In this document: piece by piece, positions 1 to 11,254 of the stretch
Layout of the letters: every line of letters begins with the position of its first letter
Numbering within the stretch: the stretch's first letter is position 1
Assembly (NCBI GenBank): GCA_003427395.1
Contig: BFEA01000192.1
Coordinates: forward strand, 1,104,201-1,129,345
Length of the DNA stretch: 25,145 bases
Direction: 5' to 3'
From: Chara braunii
Taxonomy: Eukaryota; Streptophyta; Charophyceae; Charales; Characeae
Made by a program: the position numbers and the translations under genes
The notes under the pieces: generated by a model
Seen by the model: the letters and a program-made list of their open reading frames with translations, nothing else
Databases searched by the model: none
Told to the model about the DNA's origin: nothing

Positions 1-496
1 TCTGAGTGCACCTCTCTTGGATCTGAGAGACTTAAACTTACCTTCTTCTGCCCTTGTTACTCTAAGTCTAGTCTGTTGATTCTGAGAGGAAGGCGACAGA
101 CGGGATTGCAACCCGTAAGAACGCAGCAAGACTCTGTGGGGAGTCCACCCACCGATTGCGAAAGCTCTGCCGGGATCTAGGCAAGGTTGTGGAGGCAGGG
201 AATTGACAGGTATACCTTATTCTATCTGTATGACCCCACTATACCTATGGTTGCTTATCTCCCTTTAGTTTGGCTGATCTATGCATGAGATTGCCCCTAT
301 GATTTTTGCTTTTTTTTCAGGACTTAATCAGATTGAATGGAAGGAATGCATGAGAGTGAAGTTTAAGTTTCATCTTTATTCTGACTGAAAACAAACTAAG
401 GGATGAAGACAGACTGCATGCGTTTGACAGTTCAAACTGGGGGGGAAATGGGAGGAAGATAGACTGCATGCGTTTGACCGGGTCAACCAAACACTG

Positions 497-1110
497 ACAT
501 TATTTCTAAGCTGAATGACCCAGGGCTATGTTTATTTGGTTGTTTTTTAAAGGGTCAGACATTGTTTCTAAGTTGAATCACCTAGTTGCTACGTATATTT
601 TCTGAGGGTTTGCCTGATTGAAAGAGTGTAAGTTCTTGTTTATACTGAGGGGGGATTTTGGTCTAAGGCTAAGCATTGTTTCTAAGCTGAATGGTTTAGC
701 ATGAAAACCAGGCACATAAGTACAACCTGAGTATAAAAGAAGGTATTTTACTTATATTTGCATGTGAACTGGGAGCTAAGCATTGGTTTCAAGTCGAGTG
801 GTCCAACGCTAAGCCATATCACGAAGAAGAGCAGGGAAATTACAAAGTATAATTGAAAATAGTCTGGGCAAGTTGAACATTGTTTCCAAGCTGAATGGTT
901 CAGTCCCCTGCCCATATTTGCATTTTCTTTTTGAGAAGAAAGTCAAAAAACTATTAAATTTTGGATATTAAACAGTTCAGGACGGCTATGCATTGTTTCC
1001 AAGCCGAATGGTCTAGTCAAGTGTCCAAAGAAGAGAAAAGTAGTAGTGCAACCTGTTCGTGTATATTCTAAGGCACGCTGGACATTGTTTCCAAGCGGAA
1101 TGGTCTAGTA
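497..1110 (+). repeat. Seven-copy sub-repeat inside LTR A
   Basis: A core close to RCATTGTTTCYAAGCYGAAT followed by GGTYYAG recurs at 497, 559, 673, 780, 877, 990 and 1082. Spacings are 62, 114, 107, 97, 113 and 92 bases. The DNA between cores is AT-rich and diverged. The block lies in the upstream (U3-like) part of the LTR and is missing from the right LTR copy. Repeated cores in a U3 are often enhancer-like elements, but that role is an inference here. Confidence 0.8.
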
Positions 1111-1392
1111 TTTGTGCCATATGTAAGTTGGGTATAAGAGTTAAATTATCTGAAAGATTCATGAACTATCTATGACGATTTTGACTTGGGATGGTGATAG
1201 TACTTACTCCTTGTGGTTTGACCTTGCATGTGACTGAGTGAGATTACTACTTAGTCTGCGTTTCAGTTTCATAGGTAGTTGCTTTAGATGGTCGCCACGT
1301 GCAAGAGCCATAGGAGTTCGCTTAAATTCCTGCATTTTTTTAGCCAAGTTTTTTTTACTTTGATCAATTTCTGCATTTTTGTTGTACTTGGC

Positions 1393-1715
1393 TTTGTATA
1401 AATTTTGGTAAGCTAATTTCTTTGCGGGAAGCGCTGTCGAAATTTCTGCAAATCCAAGGAGTTAATCAACTTTTGACTTTTCAAAGTTCAACTTGTCTAA
1501 ATTTTATACATGGCTTAGTAAAAATCTGGGAAGTCTCATTTTCGGAAGGGAGTGCTGCCCAAATTTTTGGTAATTCAGGGAGTTAAACAAAATTTGACTT
1601 TGGAAAGCTAAAGATTATTTATGTTTTTATATTTGGGCTGATATAAATTTTGGAAAGACATTTTTCCTACAGGAAGCGCTGCCGAGATTTCCTTAGCTTA
1701 AGCGAGTTGGATTAT
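1393..1715 (+). repeat. Three tandem 122-bp units in LTR A
   Basis: Three units of about 122 bp each contain a TATAAATTTTGG-like segment, then GGGAAGCGCTGYCGAAATTT, then a GGAGTTA and GACTTT segment. The GCGCTG cores lie near 1430, 1552 and 1675. The same three units are present inverted in the right LTR at about 10560-10870. The core GGAAGCGCTGCCGAAATTT is close to the reverse complement of the core of the minisatellite at 20061-20538. Confidence 0.75.
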
Positions 1716-2317
1716 ATTTTGACAGGTGACGATTCTTGCAATTCACTCTGTATAGAAGAAATTATGCCAGGGTCTACCTTTCTTAGGGCACTGGCTTAGA
1801 GGCATGCTTAGGCTTAGCTTGTAGGAGGATCTTGGGTGAGAACGTGTTATGGAGCTGTATTCTTCATACACTTACGAGTTTAGCTTGGGGATTGGCCTAT
1901 CTTGTGTTACAAGTCTTCTTGATCGATTGATTCAGGATTTGGGCTAGATTCAACTTGATCCCATAAGGATCACCTTCTGTTATCACTGACAATAGGTCGG
2001 TTGCCGATTCGTCGGCTTACGATTCAGCTTCAATTCACTCTTGCCACTCAACCTAAAGACTTTAGCCTTGTGATTTGAACTGTTTTGTTGTGTTTTCACC
2101 CAGACTTTATTTTGAATGACCATTTAGAGAAAAATACTGAGTAATTTATTTTGAGGAGTTGCACAAGAGTGCGGCTTGTATGGCTAAAAGCAAGGGTGTG
2201 AGTGCAGAGAATGGTTGAAGTTGACCCCGTTTAGTGCATGAACTTTTTGGTTGAATCTTTGATGTGATTGCAGGTATGTTTGGTGATTCGGACTTTGAAT
2301 TTGACTGTCTGCGCTCA

Positions 2318-2341
2318 CATATATATATATATATATATATG
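2318..2341. repeat. (AT)n microsatellite
   Basis: A run of alternating AT of roughly 24 bases lies inside LTR A. A shorter interrupted TATATA run follows at about 2398-2418. Confidence 0.9.
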
Positions 2342-3510
2342 GCTGAGAGTAGACCCACTATGACTGTGAGAAGTGATCGCCCTATATTAATAACCCTCTA
2401 TATATATGAATATATATGTGTTTCAAGTATTTCCCGCGACCTACGGTTACCGCGCGTAAGGGTTAAACAGATTATGTTTTCGAGAGAAGAGGAGGATCCT
2501 CTTTTATGCTTTGCTTTTTTAAGTTTCTATGGTTGGACGTTGTAGTCCGTGAAATTCGTCAAAGTCAAACCCCTTGATTTTTCTTCAAGCCCTAGATGAT
2601 AGAGCTGGTCTTCAGGGCGATAAGAGATGATTGCCACCACAGGTATGAACCTGTGTACCACCCACTCTCCGCAGGGTGCAGAAGAGGGTGTGGTTCTCAA
2701 CCGCATTTGGCAGTTGTCCAGCGTCGATAATTCAGTCCCTCAAAGCGCGTGTCAGCCGACACTTGAGTGTCGAACGTGACCCTCGAGATTAACGAGGATC
2801 GCATGAGTATGGGTACTACATAGTACGCCATCATCGCGACCGCTTGTGTACGCTTGCACTACGAGTCGATATGAGTTAGCCCTGCGTCCGCGCGGTTTTA
2901 TACTAAGTCTCGCGCGCGACGCCTATCCGATTTCCGCATCGGAAAGTTATGGGATAGCTACTAAGGGACTAGGAGTGTTGTCGCGTTGTTTGTTCAGTGC
3001 CGTTCTGTATCTATATGTGTATGTATGTGTGTACTTTTATTTTTATGTTCTTTATAGTGGTGTGCGCGTGGCGTGTGGGATGGGTCCTAGGGGACCGGCG
3101 ACGAGTCGCGCTTGGTACCTCAACCCCCCAAGATGCTGGTTCGTGTGCGGGTTCGATAGAGGCGTACTACCGTGTGTACCCCCTATGCTACAACGAACGA
3201 GAAACGCCCTCGGCTGGTCCACCTCTGCGATTGCAATTGATCAGCTTTCGTACTGCGGACTGGTAGCTCGGCGGGGATACGCCCACCGAAGGGAGGTGAC
3301 AACTCTCGTAAGGTGGAGGTAAGTCGTGCCTCGCGTATGCCCTATCCTGTCGTAGGGGCTCGTCAGAGGTATGGCTGGCGCACTCGGCCGGAGCGGCTTG
3401 CGGAAGCTCCATGTGTATATTTGCGACGAGGATTTAGACCAACTCCTCGTGACGCGGCCGGGAGGGTCCCGCGCTGCCCCGTGCGGTGCCGGACCGATGC
3501 GCTCGACCAG

Positions 3511-3723
3511 TCGCCCGACTCCCTCGCCCGGGACGCAGCACATACCTAAGTTGCGCATGGTTGCGCCTCACCGTCAATACCCCATGTGCGCCGCTCACCC
3601 AGGCAAGGACGTCAGCTTCCTCTCGCGCGAGCGCTGTCGAGCGGACGAAGCTGCCCTAATGCGACTTGCAGAAAACATGCCAAATACCCGTGTAAGGGTA
3701 TTTGGTATGACAATCTGCTCGGA
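3511..3723. repeat. 220-bp repeat, copy 1, abutting the LTR A end
   Basis: It begins one base after the CA end of the left LTR and matches 14719-14939 in the same orientation. A frame running through both copies stays open, and most of its residues agree (motifs QYPM, AAHP, SFLSR, ADEAAL, RLAE, MPNT). Differences are only slightly enriched at third codon positions, so selection for a protein is not shown. Near its right end is a perfect 10-bp stem, CCAAATACCC / GGGTATTTGG, with a 6-base loop. If the gag strand (minus) gives the sense direction of element A, this is the last internal segment before the inverted LTR. Confidence 0.75.
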
Positions 3724-3779
3724 CCCTTTTAAGCGACGTCCCCGTCACAACGGATCCTTAAACCAAGTACTATTATAGT

Positions 3780-6058
3780 CCTTAGAAAAAATATATGATA
3801 ACCCCCTTGAGTCCTTAACTTCGACTAAAACGGTTATTAAATTATATTAGCTTCAGGCCTTAATTCCTCAAAGTAGCTAGGCTAACATCAACAATCAAAG
3901 ATCCCATCCAATTCCTAACAAGGGTAGAAATATATAACAGTCGAATAATCGGCTAAGCATTGGCACACTTCAATCCCTAATTCGACAAGTGGGTAAAACC
4001 ACTTTCCACCCACTATAACCATAGACAATAAATCATTTAAAGTTAGGACTTGAGACTAAACCACTCCCGATCTCTTTGAACGATATTTCATTGTGTCGGG
4101 CACCCTGATCATCCTTCCACTAACTAAAACTCAAACTTAGTGGTGAGTCAAAATTCAGGATCGTAATCTTTATTGAGTCCTTTTTATTTTCACACATTAA
4201 TTTACTCATACTCAACTGATGTATACACTCATTTTCGAACTCTTCCCCAAAAGATCAACCCATCCTAGAGATTATCACAGTTAGCTAAACGTTAGGCTGA
4301 TTGCGCTTGTTGTGCATTCCACAAATATATCTTGTGAGTTGGGCCCCATCAAGCCCAACCTCACAGCCATTATTGCCACAGGTAAACCACTCAATTCAGT
4401 CATTCATAAAAGTGGACGAGCACGGGTATTCACTAAGTCTTCAAAATAAAAGAAAATCATCATTTTTTCCCATAAATCCTACTTTTATAGGTAGGGTTCT
4501 TCACTCTCGTTACATACCTTGTCAATTCCACTCATAAATTTTGCTTAGTGAGCAAGCTTTCAGAACTTTTCTCCCTGATAAAAACTCACATTTTTGCTGC
4601 TTAAAATTTCACACTCATTGACACGCCACTTTCAACCAAAACTAAAGTTGATTGGAGGGTCCCAGAATCGGGTGGATTTTCCCTGCCGTAGATGACACTC
4701 CCACTGACATTTAGTCAAAACTTAAATCTCTCAAGAAGTCTTAACCATGGAAGTCACCGTCACAGACTAGACCGCTTGTGGCCTATAATAAGTTAAGTGA
4801 AGAACTTAGAACCATCAGGCTTCCTCATTGCCTGTATGACCTTCACCAGCTATTACATGATTACTCAAGCGGGGATGTTGATTTGAACGGTTCTTTCCTT
4901 ACCCTCTGCCACACACAAAACCAATTGTGTCTCACAACCACAGGCCAAGCAAGGGTTTCCGAACTTGACAGGTTTCCGTGCCGCAGATGACACCCTTGCT
5001 GGCAGCTGAGAACCAACAGAGTGGAGTTGCCGATTTGACCGAGGATAACTCTAACTCCATAAAATCTTTTTAAGCCAGCCTTCCTCTCTTGAGGGTGAGC
5101 ATTTCATAAAAACTTTTAAGCCACTTGAAGGAGAATCAACCATAGAATCTCTTAGTCATCCTCCCACTAATGGATGGACTGTTCATATACCTTCAAACAT
5201 CTTTCACTTGACGTTAAGTCCAAATGAAACCAATAATCTTGTTAGGTCACCCTCAGGCATAACCTCTCAAGCCTCCCATAAATCCTTCACTAATAATCAC
5301 GCTTTCTTCACTTCATCGAACCTTCTTTGGTTCGCATACTTCATCCACCCTTTTTACTTCATACTGTTGCTTTTTTCTTTCTCATACGTCAATTAGAATA
5401 AAAACCGAAAACCCACAAGGCCACAATGGTGAGAATGTCAATGACAACCAGAACACGCACGATTCTGCAACCTGGGGGGAATCAAAACGCATACCAAGAT
5501 GATTCTTAGAAGAAAAAAAAATAGATTATCTCGAGCCTCAAATCCTCACAAGCCTCAAATCATCACGATTTCAAGTCTCAATCAGAAACAAAAGACCTTG
5601 TATAATATATTATACGAGTCATAAAAAACTGATATACAAAAAACGATCCCAACCGTTCTATCAAAAAGAAAAAGACGTTAGCGTACAGACAATCGAACCT
5701 TACAAAACCTCCGCTTGCGTTCAACCAACCTTGAAGTCCGCTTCGAGAGTGGATAGTTAAACCCAGAACATATACACACCCTCAAAAGGTAAGGATTCTC
5801 ATCCGAAATCATAAGTATATACAAAATAAAAGCTATGTCTCATAAAACTTGTAAACTCGGCTTAAAAACAACATAGGCAAATGATTGTCTATTAGTCTAA
5901 CAACTGGGTCTTGCGCACCGTCATAACCTTCCGAGTGTTTATTTATAAGTTGTTCAAGATTACAAACATCGTTTTATCGTTTTCATGTTATGGATGAGAC
6001 AAATAAATTGGCGATAGTTATTGGGACGAACCAAACCCTTGTCTAAAGCACAATGGTC
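3780..6058. other. Internal region of element A beyond gag, no recognisable gene
   Basis: This AT-rich stretch has frequent stops on both strands. On the minus strand it would lie downstream of gag, where protease, reverse transcriptase and integrase are expected, but I recognised none. A degenerate direct repeat (TTTCCCTGCCGTAGATGACA near 4677 and TTTCCGTGCCGCAGATGACA near 4972, 295 bp apart) is the only structure I can support. Confidence 0.5.
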
Positions 6059-6904
6059 TTAGCCCTTAACTCCTTCTTTTGCCACCTTACATCTACGAGG
6101 GGTATGTCCAATTTTCCCATAACAGGCACATACTTTCTTTGCCAACCGTTCTCGCCCTCTGCTATTCTTTCGTCCTGTCCGACTTACAGTTGACGACATA
6201 CCCTTGTCATCACACTCCTTTTTAGGATCAGACGAAGTGGGCGGTGGTGTTATACTAACTTCTTTCTGAACCCTTCGCTCCTCTGTTCCCTTCTTGTTTT
6301 GAGAGTTAAACGTCCTCTCACAGGTATGAGTTGCAGCATTCCTCACTTTAGCCTGAACCTCTTTTCTCTCAACACATGACTCTCTTTTCTTCTCTTTGTT
6401 CCATCTATGATTTCGTTTGACGACCTTAGCATCCTCCTGAAATCCACCTCTCATACCGTCAGAGGCGCCCGCTGCAAGGTCATTTATCATTTTGCCATGC
6501 CAATTCTTCTCATAATCCAGCGTCTCTTTTTTTTTCCTCGCTTCCCGCAGATTATGACAGAGGTGTTGATCGAAATCGCCTTCTACAAAGTTTTCTCGTA
6601 TTTTGTCCAATATAAGCCTCCCTTCTGTCCCACGGATCAAATCCCCCGGCTCTGCATCCGTAAAGTTCATAAGGAAGACAAAACACTTGTCATATTCAGA
6701 TAACGCCCAAACCTTGCAGGAAACACGCTCATATTCCATCAGGAACTACCCTACTGACACATAATTGTACCGATCTATCTTCTCCAGATCGCTTTTGGTC
6801 AGTTGTTCCTCACCCAACCGGTATTTATTGCACATGTCATCATAGAACTTCCTCCATGATAACCCTGCTCTTCTAACCAACCCACCGACTTCCTCATTCA
6901 AGCC
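6059..6904 (-). pseudogene. Broken gag polyprotein of element A
   Basis: This encodes a retrotransposon capsid/nucleocapsid (gag) protein that would assemble virus-like particles and bind element RNA. The frame is open from 6739 to 6059 (226 residues). Reading upstream in the same frame gives one TAG at 6746-6748 and then 52 more open codons with gag-like sequence (SWRKFYDDM, KYRLGEEQLTKSDLEKID). The protein is lysine/arginine-rich and ends in a zinc-knuckle-like CACYGKIGHTPRRC. In that motif the first cysteine, the histidine and the last cysteine fit C-x2-C-x4-H-x4-C, but the second cysteine is one place early. The DL..Y...FL.E...R and F.FL.NF segments align with the second gag at 23959-24168, and both knuckles share GHTP.RCK. 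It lies on the same strand as the right LTR and primer site. The in-frame stop and knuckle change suggest it is dead. Confidence 0.75.
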
Positions 6905-7945
6905 TATATGAATACACTAACCAACCATCACTTCTAGTTACCATGGATATGTCACATAAGTGGATACTCCAAACATGAGTCCGGTATATAGTACAAACCA
7001 CAATAAATAACATATACTGATAACAATAATTATTGGCATGATAAGCATAAATTATTTGCAAGGGTTGTAGCTGAAGAGCAGAATATGCTTTATAAACAAC
7101 AATATGAACCCAACTCAACTGTCAGTCATATAACAAAATAAACCTCAACGACATATTTCATATTCTATAAGGCAAAAATAAGATTAGCAATGAGTAAATA
7201 ACATGATACAATTGTTACCCCTTCAACTTTTAAAGGAAACATTTAATACAAAGGAACAGTGTAGTCCTCATGAGATAATATCTTGACTCCCGAGCCCCGC
7301 TTGAAAGATCAAACCTCACCGCAGCCCTCTCTGATTTCAGCGCTTGCACCTCACCGAACCTAATCATGGTCAGATGGACAACCCCATTCATACCTATCAA
7401 GGCAACGAACAGTGACTTTCCGCCCTTACAATTTTGGTGATCCTGCTTAATGCGAGATGAGCCTAGGTCGCTAGACCAGAACCGCTCTCACTAAGTAGTA
7501 GTTGTTTCACTTGGACCTCATACTTTTGACAAGGTAACAAACCCTTTCCTCCTCTCTCAACAGGTAATGTAGTTACTCTCATATCATAGGAAAGATAACA
7601 ACACCCCACTAATGGACCAGGAACCTAATTCCGGCGTGGGTCTCCCTATCATCCTTGAGACTGATAACTGCTTCCTTAAGCCTCAACGAGGGAGTAACAA
7701 TTCTAGAATGCACTTCCACTGAGGACAAATTATACACGCTGACTTACTCTCTTGAGGAAAAACCACCTCCCCCAGGAATGAGTCACCCCATCCACCTCTG
7801 GTCTCATGCCAGATGTGGATTTCATGCAAAGTCTATGTCCTCTCTAAAAGACAATCCATATATACGTCGTCAATCAGGCATCAAACAAAATACACAAAAA
7901 CACATATATGGCAACAAATATATACATATATATATATATATACAT
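6905..7945. other. Element A leader side, no supported gene
   Basis: I see no protein family and no long coding-like frame here. The last 30 bases (about 7917-7945) are a TATA microsatellite. Confidence 0.45.
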
Positions 7946-7962
7946 TAAAAAAAAAAAAAAAG
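7917..7962. repeat. TA microsatellite followed by A-run
   Basis: An alternating TA run is followed by an uninterrupted A run of about 15 bases. It marks the sharp edge of the GC-rich block that follows. Confidence 0.9.
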
Positions 7963-8600
7963 GGTTGTGGAGGTGTCGGGGATTATGGTTCAGGGAGGAT
8001 GTCCGAGAGAGGGCTTCCCACGCCGGGGTCAGCCCTACTGGCGGTGCAGCGGGCCCACCCACTTACCCAGTGATCGCTCAAGGGAGAAGCCCACAGTCGT
8101 CGCAACCCACCCGGGAGTATCGGCCCAGACCGGCGCTACCAGGCCGCTAGCGACAGGGGTCCCCCCTCCCCCACTCAGGGCTTCACCTCCTTGTAGCTCC
8201 ACCGTTGGGAGGTAGTCTGCACCACAGTCACAGTGGTGCCGCAGGGACGCGGCAACTCCTGCTGGGGGAGGGGTGACCCCCTCACACCTCCCGCACGCTC
8301 CAACTGAGCCTGCCTCTCCCGGAGCCACTCCCCCCCCATGGCCTCGACAACCCTAAGGGGAGGCACACGCTCAACCGTTACGGGGTCCCAGGAAGTACTG
8401 TTGGGTTATCAGCAGTAGTGGGCACCCTTGCAGGTGGCTCCCCAAGTCTAGATCTGTATATATAGCCCTGTGCACATCTGTGCCCATGGGAACGCGCGCG
8501 CTCAGTATGTGAGTGGTAGTGCGTCAACCTAACGCCGTGTCGGTGGCATATGCACGAGGTTGCGGATTTGAACCCGCAACCTCAGACCACAATGTGCATT
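7963..8600 (-). other. GC-rich inserted block with a tRNA-like promoter motif
   Basis: This block is far richer in G+C than the DNA on either side. Read on the minus strand it starts with a T-arm-like sequence, GGTTGCGGGTTCAAATCC followed by GCAACC (about 8558-8583), which contains a perfect B-box core (GGTTCAAATCC). Next comes a TATATATA stretch near 8460, then two overlapping open frames (8366-8175 and 8328-8035), and it ends in a T run. I do not recognise the frames, which lack familiar motifs. A small retroposon or a fragment of another LTR element are both possible. Confidence 0.35.
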
Positions 8601-9377
8601 TCCAACTTAAAACATGAGTCTCTCTTGTGGTTAGTCAAACCGCTAGCTAAGTAACCACTACTTCTCAAACTTCATCGGTAGTTATATCTATACAATCCCC
8701 TGGATAACTCGACTCACCGCCAACTGATACCATTAGAGGGTCAGGACTTAGTACCCCTCGCAGTATCTATCATACCACAACTCGGTATGAGCTCAAGGAA
8801 AGACTTTTACAATCAAACCCCTCACTTCGCACTTATCAGTCATCCTTTCATCCATGTCGCTCACATATCAAAAACCTCCTCCAAAGTAAGGCTCTATTAA
8901 CTAGGGGGAGACGTCCCAGTTTAACTCAACTACCTCCCACGGCGGGTTTAACACAACAATTACGTAATGAATCAACTAACCCTGACGCTTTAACAGTTAT
9001 TAACAGATCTTGCTTCAGCAATGAACACACCCAACAATGATGACGTTGCCTCAAGTCAACGTAGACCGCATCAGACATGCCACGTATCGCCCAATCATTT
9101 AAAGATTTACTTAGGATAACGAGGTATTTGCTGAAACAGCTATTACATACGTCAGAGTACGTAAGTGTATAACCCAACACTTCCTTCCTCAAGTTAATCG
9201 AGCATATGCTTATAATCAGCACTTCAAACTTAGACCACAGTCTTAAAACGTCTCCAATGTTAGTTAGGGTATTAAGCAATCAACAATATACGTCCAAAGA
9301 AAGCTTCTCGTTTTGCCGAGTTCTCACTTTCCCATACCCGGATCATTCCATCACGGACAACGGTAGGCAACCATTAT
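8601..9377. other. Element A leader between primer site and inserted block
   Basis: On the minus strand this is the untranslated leader that follows the primer binding site. Frames such as the 117-residue minus-strand one (8926-9279) resemble no family I know. Confidence 0.4.
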
Positions 9378-9394
9378 TCCCGGCAACGGTGCCC
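9378..9394 (-). other. Primer binding site (tRNA-Asp type), element A
   Basis: On the minus strand the sequence GGGCACCGTTGCCGGGA lies two bases after the LTR CA end (9397-9398). It matches 14 of 17 bases of TGGCGCCGTTGCCGGGG, the complement of the 3' end of plant tRNA-Asp, a primer site used by several plant Ty3/gypsy lineages. It fixes the right LTR as the 5' LTR and sets transcription leftward, which agrees with the strand of the gag relic. Confidence 0.8.
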
Positions 9395-9396
9395 CC

Positions 9397-11254
9397 TGTC
9401 GAGCGCATCGGTCCAGCACCGCACAAGGCAGGGCGCGACCCTCCCGGCCTCATCACGCAGGAGTCGATCTGATCCTCGTTGTGAATACACATGGAGCTTC
9501 CGCAAGCCGCTCCGTCCGAATGCGCCAGCCATACCTCTCGCGAACCCCTACGACAGGATAGGGCCTACGCGAGACACGACTTACCTCCACCTTACGGGAG
9601 CAGTCACCTCCCTTCGGTCGGCATATCCCCGCCGAGCTACCAGTCCACAGTATGAAAACTAATCAACTGCAATCGCAGAGGTAGACCAACCGAGGGCATT
9701 TTTCGTTCGCCATAACATAAGGGGTACTCTCGGTTTTATGCCTTTATTGGACCCGCACGCGAACCGACGTCTTGGGGGGCTGAAGTCCCAAGCTCGACCC
9801 GTCGTCGGTCAACTAGGACGCATCCCACGCACCACGCGTACACCACTCTTAAGAACATAAAAAAAATAGAACACGCGCGCACACGCACATATATAGAACG
9901 ACACAGAACAAACAACACGACAACTCTCCTAGTTCCTTAGTAGCCATCCCATAACTCTCAGATGCTGAAATCGGATACGCGTCGTGCGCGAGACTTAGTA
10001 TAAAACTGCGCGGACGTAGGGGTAACTCATGTCGACTCGCAATGCAAGTCTACGCAAGCAATCGCAATAATGACGTACTATGTAGTACCCACACTCATGC
10101 GATCCTCGTTAATCTCGAGGGTCGCATTCGACACTCAAGTGTCGGCTGACACGCGCCTTGAGGGATTGATCTTTCGACGCTGGACAACCGCCAATTGTGG
10201 TTGAAAACCACACCCTCGTCTGCACCCTGTTGAGAGTGGATGGTACACAGGTTCATAGTTGTGATGACAATCGTCTCTTATCGCTCTGGAGACCAGCTCC
10301 ATCATCCGAGGTCTGGAGAGAGGTCAAGGGGTTTGACGTTGACGGCTGCCACATACTACAACGTTCAACCTTAAAAATCAATAAGCAAAATCACTCCATG
10401 ACACATTCTTATTCAAGACTCTCCTGATAACTAAGCCTTAGTCTATCTCTAAGTCAGTATCCAAAGAAAGGTAGACCTATGGCGAAATCTCCCCCATACA
10501 GAGTGGATTACCAGAATCACCACCTATCAAAATATAATTTATCTCTTTTAAACTAAGAAAATTTCGATAGCGCTTCCCGTAGGAAAAGTGTATTTTCAGA
10601 ATTTATAATAACTCAAATATAAAATTATAAAAAATCTTCAACTTTCCAAAGTTAAATTTTGTCTAACTCCTTGAATTAGTAAAAATTTGGGTAACATTCC
10701 CCTTAGAAAATGAGACTTTTCATATTTTTACTAACCCATATATAAAGATTAAACAAGTTAAACTTTGAAAAGTCAAATTTTCACTAACTCTTTGGATTTA
10801 CAGAAATTTCGGCAGCGCTTCCCATAGAGAAAGTAGCTTACCAAAATTTATACAAAGTCAAGTATAACAAATGATCCCAGAAAATGCGAGAATTGATCTA
10901 AGTAAAAAAAACTTAGCTAAAAAAATGCAGGAATTGAAACTAACTCAAAGTTAAAGTAAGGGTGCACGAAGTATACTCAGTCAAACATAGCAAGAAGTAC
11001 GCACATGGGTTATAACTGGGTTGAGAAAAGGAAAGCAATGGTTACCTCTCAGTTCCCTGCCTCCAGAACTCCTCCTGAGTTTCGGCAGAGCTCCCGCAAT
11101 CGACGGGCTGACTCCCCATAGAGTCTTGCTGCGGTGCTATAGGTTGCAATCCCGCCTGCCGCCTTCCTCTCAGAACGAATAGACCAGATATAAAGCCAGG
11201 AGGGCAGAAGGAGAAAGGTTTGAGTCTCTCAGATCCAAGGAGGGTGCTCTCAGA
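9397..11254 (-). repeat. LTR of element A, right copy (5' LTR, minus strand)
   Basis: This is the inverted partner of 1-3509. It starts on the plus strand with TGTCGAGCGCATCGG, so on the minus strand it ends in CTCGACA. It is shorter than the left copy because the seven-copy sub-repeat region and about 0.6 kb near 10280-10500 are missing. Homology can be followed to 11254, which pairs with base 1 of the window. The LTR may extend further right, but its partner lies outside the window. Confidence 0.75.
10560..10870 (-). repeat. Three tandem 122-bp units, inverted copy
   Basis: These are the counterpart of 1393-1715. They carry AGCGCTTCCC and CGGCAGCGCTTCCC cores near 10568 and 10812 and a diverged core near 10693. 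Confidence 0.7.

Larger units (their letters stand above)
1..3509 (+). repeat. Long LTR of element A, left copy (+ orientation, start outside window)
   Basis: This stretch is repeated in inverted orientation at 9397-11254, with matching blocks in the same order. Position 1 pairs with 11254; the AAATTTCTGCAAATCCA block near 1440 pairs with 10795; the block at 2740-2820 (GTGTCAGCCGACACTTGAGT) pairs with about 10075-10160; and 3181-3509 pairs with 9397-9700. The last part (3181-3509) also matches the LTRs of element B. The copy ends in CTCGACCA, an LTR-like CA end. Relative to the right copy it holds about 1 kb extra (about 205-1315) and about 0.6 kb extra (about 1740-2600). It is followed directly by the 220-bp repeat at 3511, not by a clear primer binding site. 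Frames inside it are taken as accidental. The true 5' end lies outside the window, so the LTR is longer than 3.5 kb. Confidence 0.75.

Noticed and set aside
3511-3540. Primer binding site after the left LTR of element A
   Set aside because: The sequence TCGCCCGACTCCCTCGCCCG only loosely resembles the tRNA-Asp site and is instead the start of the 220-bp repeat that also occurs at 14719 without an LTR.
2846-3778. Several overlapping open frames at the end of LTR A and in the 220-bp repeat
   Set aside because: They lie in GC-rich LTR sequence, overlap on both strands and have no domain. The frames are not kept in the inverted copy at 9397-10050.
1-11254. DIRS-type element, because of the inverted terminal repeats
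   Set aside because: A tRNA-Asp primer site and CCHC gag point to an LTR (gypsy-like) element, and no tyrosine recombinase or internal complementary region was seen.
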